22,708 nucleotides of DNA from Heterobasidion occidentale (taxonomy: Eukaryota > Basidiomycota > Agaricomycetes > Russulales > Bondarzewiaceae). Both the position numbers and the translations under genes were made by a program. The DNA lies in contig JBCAQO010000153.1 of assembly GCA_039111635.1 (NCBI GenBank), forward strand, positions 1 to 22,708. Direction: 5' to 3'. Of this stretch, positions 18,431 to 22,708 are shown piece by piece (position 1 is the first letter of the stretch; every line of letters starts with the position of its first letter). The notes under the pieces are model-generated. The model was not told the origin of the DNA and searched no databases. It saw only the letters and a list, made by a program, of their open reading frames with translations.

Positions 18431-19991
18431 ATGGCTGCAGCGAGGTCATTTGTTCGTACAATGGCTACAGCGACACGCACAACAGAGCCCATCGCCTTCA
18501 CTCCTGAAGGCGCTGTTTCGATTTCTTACTCGTCACTAGTTTCATCACCCTCGTCTTTGACTGCATCCATCGGTAGGCGCTCAGTGCTTGATGTATCCAC
18601 GATTCACTGCCGAAAAACTAACAACGATCGAACACTGTCTTAGAGAAGGCTTTCGGATCGCAGCCTGATTCTTTGGGGATCATTATTGTTAAGGATCTTC
18701 CTTCGACGTACTCTGGTCTGAGGGAAAAGCTCATGAAATTGGCATATTCATTTGCTCACCTTGACGAGCCTACAAGGGAGAAATATGCTGATATCAAGAG
18801 TCGATACAGGTTTGACTTTTATCTCGGACTTGTAGGGGGCGTCTGTTGACGTTTCTATCATTCTAGTTTCGGCTGGTCTCACGGAAAGGTTGATGTCACT
18901 TGATTCTATTGAGACACTGACACTGATTGTTTCTCTTAGGAAATTATGAACGGGGGGCCTGGTTCGTAGTCTTGAGCCCTGAGGACGACGAACTGTTACG
19001 CTTACCTTCGATATGAGCAGATACTCTGAAGGGCTCTTACTATGCAAACCCTGTAGTAGATCGACCCACGGTTGCCGCTGCTTTACAGGAAGCCTATCCT
19101 GAGTACTACGGTGCCAACGTGTGTACGTAGGACTCCATCGGTTGAAAATATGTTTATGCTGAACTCCTACGAACAGGGCCAAAAAACCATGAAGGTGTAG
19201 AGGGTTTCGAAGAGGCATTCAAAGGACTTGGAAGGTATGCCGAAATAATATATGGCATATATGTGATATAATTTGATGTCTGTAGCTTTGTGTTTGATGT
19301 GGGATGCAAGTTGGCTGTCGCCTGTCAGCCGTTTGGTATGTTCTATTGCAAAACTCATTTAAATCAATATGCTGAGCAACCCTCAGCCTCTTCGCATCTC
19401 ACGGACTCCTCAATTTCCTTAGAGAAACTCATTAGGTCCTCACAGACGACGAAGGCTCGTCTTCTCCACTATTTTCCGCCGTCTCCCGAGAACCCTCTTC
19501 CCGCGAGGACGAGCCTATAGACAGCTGGTGTGGGTTTCACTTGGATCACTCTCTGCTGACTGGATTATGCTCGGTGATTATATTTTCTAAGGTGAAGCGT
19601 CTCTCACCTGACTTGATTATCTCTTGCTATGCAGGCCATGTATCTTCGCCACGAGGCGGGTGCCGCTCCTGCTGTCGTATCTTCGCCTTCTTCTGCATCC
19701 GGGCTGTACATTCGCAGCAGGGGTGGGAATCTCACGAAGGTCTCGATCCCTCTTGATTGCCTCGCCTTCCAGACAGGTGAAGCCCTCGAGCTAGCGACGG
19801 GAGGAAAGCTTCGTGCGACCCCGCATTGCGTCCGTGTTGGTGCTGGCCAGGATGCAGAGAAGATCTCGAGAGAGACCTTTGCCTTGTTCATGCAGCCCGA
19901 AGTCAACCAGCAAATCAGTGCCGAGGAAACGTTCGGGCAATATAGCAAGCGTATATTTGATAAACATTATAGCGAGAATGTTGTACAGTAA
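18431..19991 (+). CDS. 2-oxoglutarate/Fe(II)-dependent oxygenase, isopenicillin-N-synthase/clavaminate-synthase-like, with one frameshift
   Basis: Exons 18431-18572, 18644-18809, 18867-18888, 18940-18961, 19021-19122, 19177-19234, 19286-19335, 19387-19573 and 19635-19991 (about 368 aa). The N-terminal DIOX_N-like part reads LGIIIVKDLP, FAHLDEPTREKYAD and SFGWSHGKEIMNGGPDTLKGSYYANP. The Fe(II)-binding facial triad is visible: His and Asp in GFHLDHSLLTG (about residues 239 and 241) and the distal His in ATPHCVR (about 314), followed by Arg as the likely 2-oxoglutarate contact. Exons 3 and 4 are 22-nt micro-exons. ATG 18461 is an alternative start, and the first 10 residues are not obviously conserved. 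A base appears missing near 19503-19505: PLPA runs into the wrong frame and a TAG, while EDEPIDSWCGFHLDH continues one frame over. Substrate is unknown. It converges on the Atg26-like gene, with 225 bp between stop codons. Confidence 0.88.
19500..19507 (+). other. Apparent -1 frameshift just before the HxD motif of the oxygenase
   Basis: The frame through ENPLPA must shift by one base to read EDEPIDSWCGFHLDH. Unshifted translation stops at a TAG at 19518-19520, losing all iron ligands. No intron boundary fits here; the lesion sits in a CGCG context. Confidence 0.75.
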
Positions 19992-20216
19992 AGTAAGGCA
20001 TGTATCCGTCCGTGGAAGAGGCTCCAGTACTGATTCCACAATTGGCACACGATAGATGTACAATACTGTAAAACGACCCTGACGTGGAAATGATATAGTG
20101 AAAATAGTTAAAACATTTGGCGCGTCTAGGCTCGTCACAAGGAGAAAAGGTATATCTTCTGCATCACCCAGTGGAGACGGATGAAGCCGAGCGAGAGCGG
20201 CGGTGGCCTGATGTTG

Positions 20217-22708
20217 TTAACGCGTCAGGTAGGACAGATAGAACGGCCGCAGTGAGACTACTACGTTTGGGAGACAACGTTCTATCCTTTCCTTCGTTAT
20301 GCCGTGACGAGCTCGTCGAAGATCGTGTGTTATCTTGATCAGAGATAACGCTCCAATCTTCGCTAGGGGCACCACCACCGGACTCGCTGGGAGCGCCATT
20401 GCCAGAGCTTTCTCAGATCGTGTTTCGGGTCGACTGGAAAGTGAAGAAAGAGATTGGTCGTGCTCTCGAATGGTGCTATCTTCTGCATCAACAGCATCTT
20501 CGTGGACCGTTCGTCGAATGAGTGAGCGGGCATATTCTAAATCACGGTAGATGGCTTCGATGGCAATGGCAACGCCATTCTCCTATGAAGGCGTCAGCGG
20601 GTGAATTTGTCCAAAGAAGGCATCACTGACTGAACGGATTTGCTCGCCAACTAGTTTCGCCCGATCTATCTGTTTATGATCTGTCGTGGCAGCAATGAGA
20701 GCCTCAGCCATACTGTCCACTGTCAACTTCCGCACACCAGTGCCGACACCCAGTGCTTCGACGCGATCAGCCCAGAAGAATTGATCGCCGAAGAAGGGTC
20801 TGATGATTGTAGGGATGCCAGCTGAACCGGAAATGATGTCAGCTACATCCGCTTTAGGAAAATCGAAGACGAACCTCGTAAGCTCGCGCCAGTGGTCCCA
20901 GCTCCTCCATGATGGCATGCAGCATCAATGCGTTTGAAGAGCCAGTCGTGTGGCACAGAAGCAAGAGGATAGATAGATTTGGGCAGTGGCTCTTCGGCCT
21001 CAGGAACTTCGACCACGTTCTTTGTCAATCTGTCGGACCAGCCTTTGGACAATATAGCATGTACACCACTCTGCACGATGCTATCGACGATACAGCGGGT
21101 CATGGCCTTGGGATCGGAGACCACGATGCTGCCAAACCCTATGTACACGACCTTCTTCCCTTGGCTATGCGCAGAATCGATGAATTCGACTAGGTCAGGA
21201 GGTGGCGTCCACTTCTTGGCGCCAACACTTGCATCGTCAAGGAACCAGTATCCTGGAATGAGAATGAAGATCAGATGTCGTGCTCCCAAGGGTAAAAGTG
21301 AGGCACACCGGTCACGCGAATCCATTCAGGCCAATCGAGGGGGGGTGGAACTACGATAGGACTGAAGTTGTACAAAAAAGGGATCTTATGAGGCTCCATC
21401 TTGTCCAACGAAGTGCTTGGGAGACCCAGAGTGTTCCGGCGCCAGCGATTGATTTGACCGGCGGTACCTCTCCAGAAGACTTGATCGAACATGACATAGG
21501 TCTATCCACAAATTAATAAGTGTAGCTGTGGACGAAAGCCTCTTCGTTACCATATAGTTATAACTGCCTCCCATCTTCCTTTCAGGAACAGCGAAAGCGT
21601 GGGGATAGGCCCTGAAATTGGATTGCAAAGATTGAACCAAATTTTAGATCCAAGAGACTGGCTACCCACCTGGTCCTTGACCACGTCATTGTAAACGCCT
21701 TGAAATAAGGAATACGGAGAGCCTCGGCGATGTGGTATCCTGCCATAGCACTAGGAGACTCCACGAGAACATCGGTATCCTGGCATGCTTCCCATGCCGT
21801 CTTCAGCAGGTCGTCGATCCAGCCACGGAACTAAGGGGTCGAGATGATATCAATAGCAATTGGAACAACAAGGTCATTTCGGATCACCTTCTGCATACCC
21901 TCACGCAAAAAGGACACTGTGAAAGTACCATTCTCGACACATATACGCATAAGTTCTGTTGGATCGCCACCGACATATCCGAATTCGATGCCATACTATA
22001 AGCCAGTTAATGGACATGACGATGCGCACGATGAAGCCTCGCTTACTGATTCAACCCAGCTCTGAAATTCTCCGTGAGTGGCGATCTTGACATGATGACC
22101 ATCGGCCATCAAACCCTTCGCTAAGGCGATGTATGGTTGCACATCACCCCGCGAGCCAATAGTCAGAAAAGTGAAGCGCAGAGGATTCTTGGGTTTGAAG
22201 GTCAAGAAAGTCGAAGAGGTCGACGTGAACATGACAGCAGGAAGCGAATTTGTCATAGTCTCAGGTGCGGGCGGAGGATCAGAATCCTCTCTGGATGTAG
22301 TTTTAGAAACAAATTCCTCGAGGATGAGGGCATCTCGTTGACCCTGACTAGGCGTTACTAGTTCACCCCTTGCATCGCGCCTTCGAACATCCTCTATCTG
22401 ACGGTTAAGGATGCGAACAAATGCTGCTCGACGGTCCTGCTGGCCAAATTCGAGAAAGAGCTCTTCGTAGCCTTTGATGATCACAATAAGCCCATAGTGT
22501 GCAAACCGAAATGCCTTTGAGATCTCAGTGGATAGAATATCTCGAATAGGAAGTATCAACTAGACAACTTATCAGAACAAGACACTACAAAGCAGGCGAT
22601 TGAACCTACACGAGTTCTGGAAGCAAGCGGCCCGCTGTTCTTGAAGCACAAGTAGTTGGTAGAAGAAACGTAGAGTCGCCCATATATGGTAACAAACGGA
22701 AGATATAT
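20217..22708 (-). CDS. ATG26: Sterol 3-beta-glucosyltransferase, Atg26/UGT51-like, C-terminal part (5' end outside window)
   Basis: Transcript-order exons: >22708-22610, 22559-22047, 21995-21888, 21830-21670, 21611-21551, 21501-21309, 21252-20875, 20821-20631 and 20582-20217 (689 aa in the window, frame intact). The enzyme transfers glucose from UDP-glucose to ergosterol-type sterols at membranes. The partial N-terminus is a GRAM domain ([14 protein letters not shown], then LILPIRDI and GYEELFLEF). Next comes the GT28 N-terminal Rossmann half ([50 protein letters not shown]), a [14 protein letters not shown] segment and WFLDD. The C-terminal nucleotide-binding half follows ([48 protein letters not shown]). 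A 120-residue hydrophilic tail ends it. Introns are 48-58 nt. N-terminal PH/GRAM regions usual for Atg26 lie beyond the right edge. Its role in pexophagy is species-specific and not assumed here. Confidence 0.93.

Noticed and set aside
21831..21887. In-frame TAG in the Atg26-like gene as a nonsense mutation
   Set aside because: It lies inside a 57-nt intron (GTGATC...CTTAG) whose removal joins FLREGMQK to FRGWIDDLL, as the family expects.
10048..22708. Biosynthetic gene cluster (ABC transporter, 2OG oxygenase, sterol glycosyltransferase)
   Set aside because: There is no core synthase, and the genes between them (Ups1-like, Ric1) are housekeeping; Atg26 is a conserved sterol enzyme. Adjacency alone is not evidence.
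1..22708. CRISPR arrays, rRNA genes, bacterial operon signals or viral genes
   Set aside because: No regularly spaced repeats, rRNA-like sequence, Shine-Dalgarno-led operons or viral hallmark domains were seen; all genes have spliceosomal introns.

Overview
The window looks like intron-dense nuclear DNA of a filamentous basidiomycete, most likely a mushroom-forming Agaricomycete. I place about 85 spliceosomal introns in 22.7 kb. Nearly all are 46-77 nt long, with GTNNGN donors, CTRAY-like branch points and YAG acceptors. The encoded proteins are typical fungal housekeeping or accessory proteins. Family and class assignments come from recognising conserved residues by eye; no database search was run.

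Layout, left to right. (1) 1-653 (+): 3' end of a DRG2/Rbg2-type GTPase (TGS domain). (2) 1202-about 2909 (+): a metallo-beta-lactamase-fold hydrolase. (3) 3056-10047 (+): a full-length ABCC transporter of the Ybt1/bile-acid-permease type in about 40 exons. (4) 10048-12780: the largest gene-free stretch. It holds a 1540-bp candidate TIR element (10784-12323) flanked by TA, with hairpin-rich ends and no recognisable transposase. (5) 12781-13602 (+): a PRELI/MSF1 lipid-transfer protein close to Ups1. (6) 14019-18018 (+): a Ric1 homologue, subunit of the Ric1-Rgp1 exchange factor for Ypt6/Rab6. (7) 18431-19991 (+): an isopenicillin-N-synthase-like 2-oxoglutarate/Fe(II) oxygenase, with two near-perfect palindromes in its promoter. 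(8) 20217-22708 (-): the C-terminal part of an Atg26-type sterol 3-beta-glucosyltransferase, convergent with gene 7 and running off the right edge.

The genes do not form an obvious pathway. Membrane lipid and trafficking themes recur (Ups1, Ric1, Atg26, ABCC), but these are mostly conserved single genes and I see no evidence of a metabolic cluster or a defence system.

The most interesting signals are in gene architecture. A one-nucleotide exon is strongly implied in DRG2, between two clean 53-nt introns. There are 4-5 GC-AG introns. Micro-exons of 13-28 nt carry ATP-binding-cassette motifs. Separately, four of the seven genes carry frame or nonsense lesions in conserved segments: DRG2, ABCC (three), Ric1 and the oxygenase. 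Because they are spread over unrelated housekeeping genes and two lie in short homopolymers, base-calling or assembly error is the simplest explanation, but real decay is not excluded.
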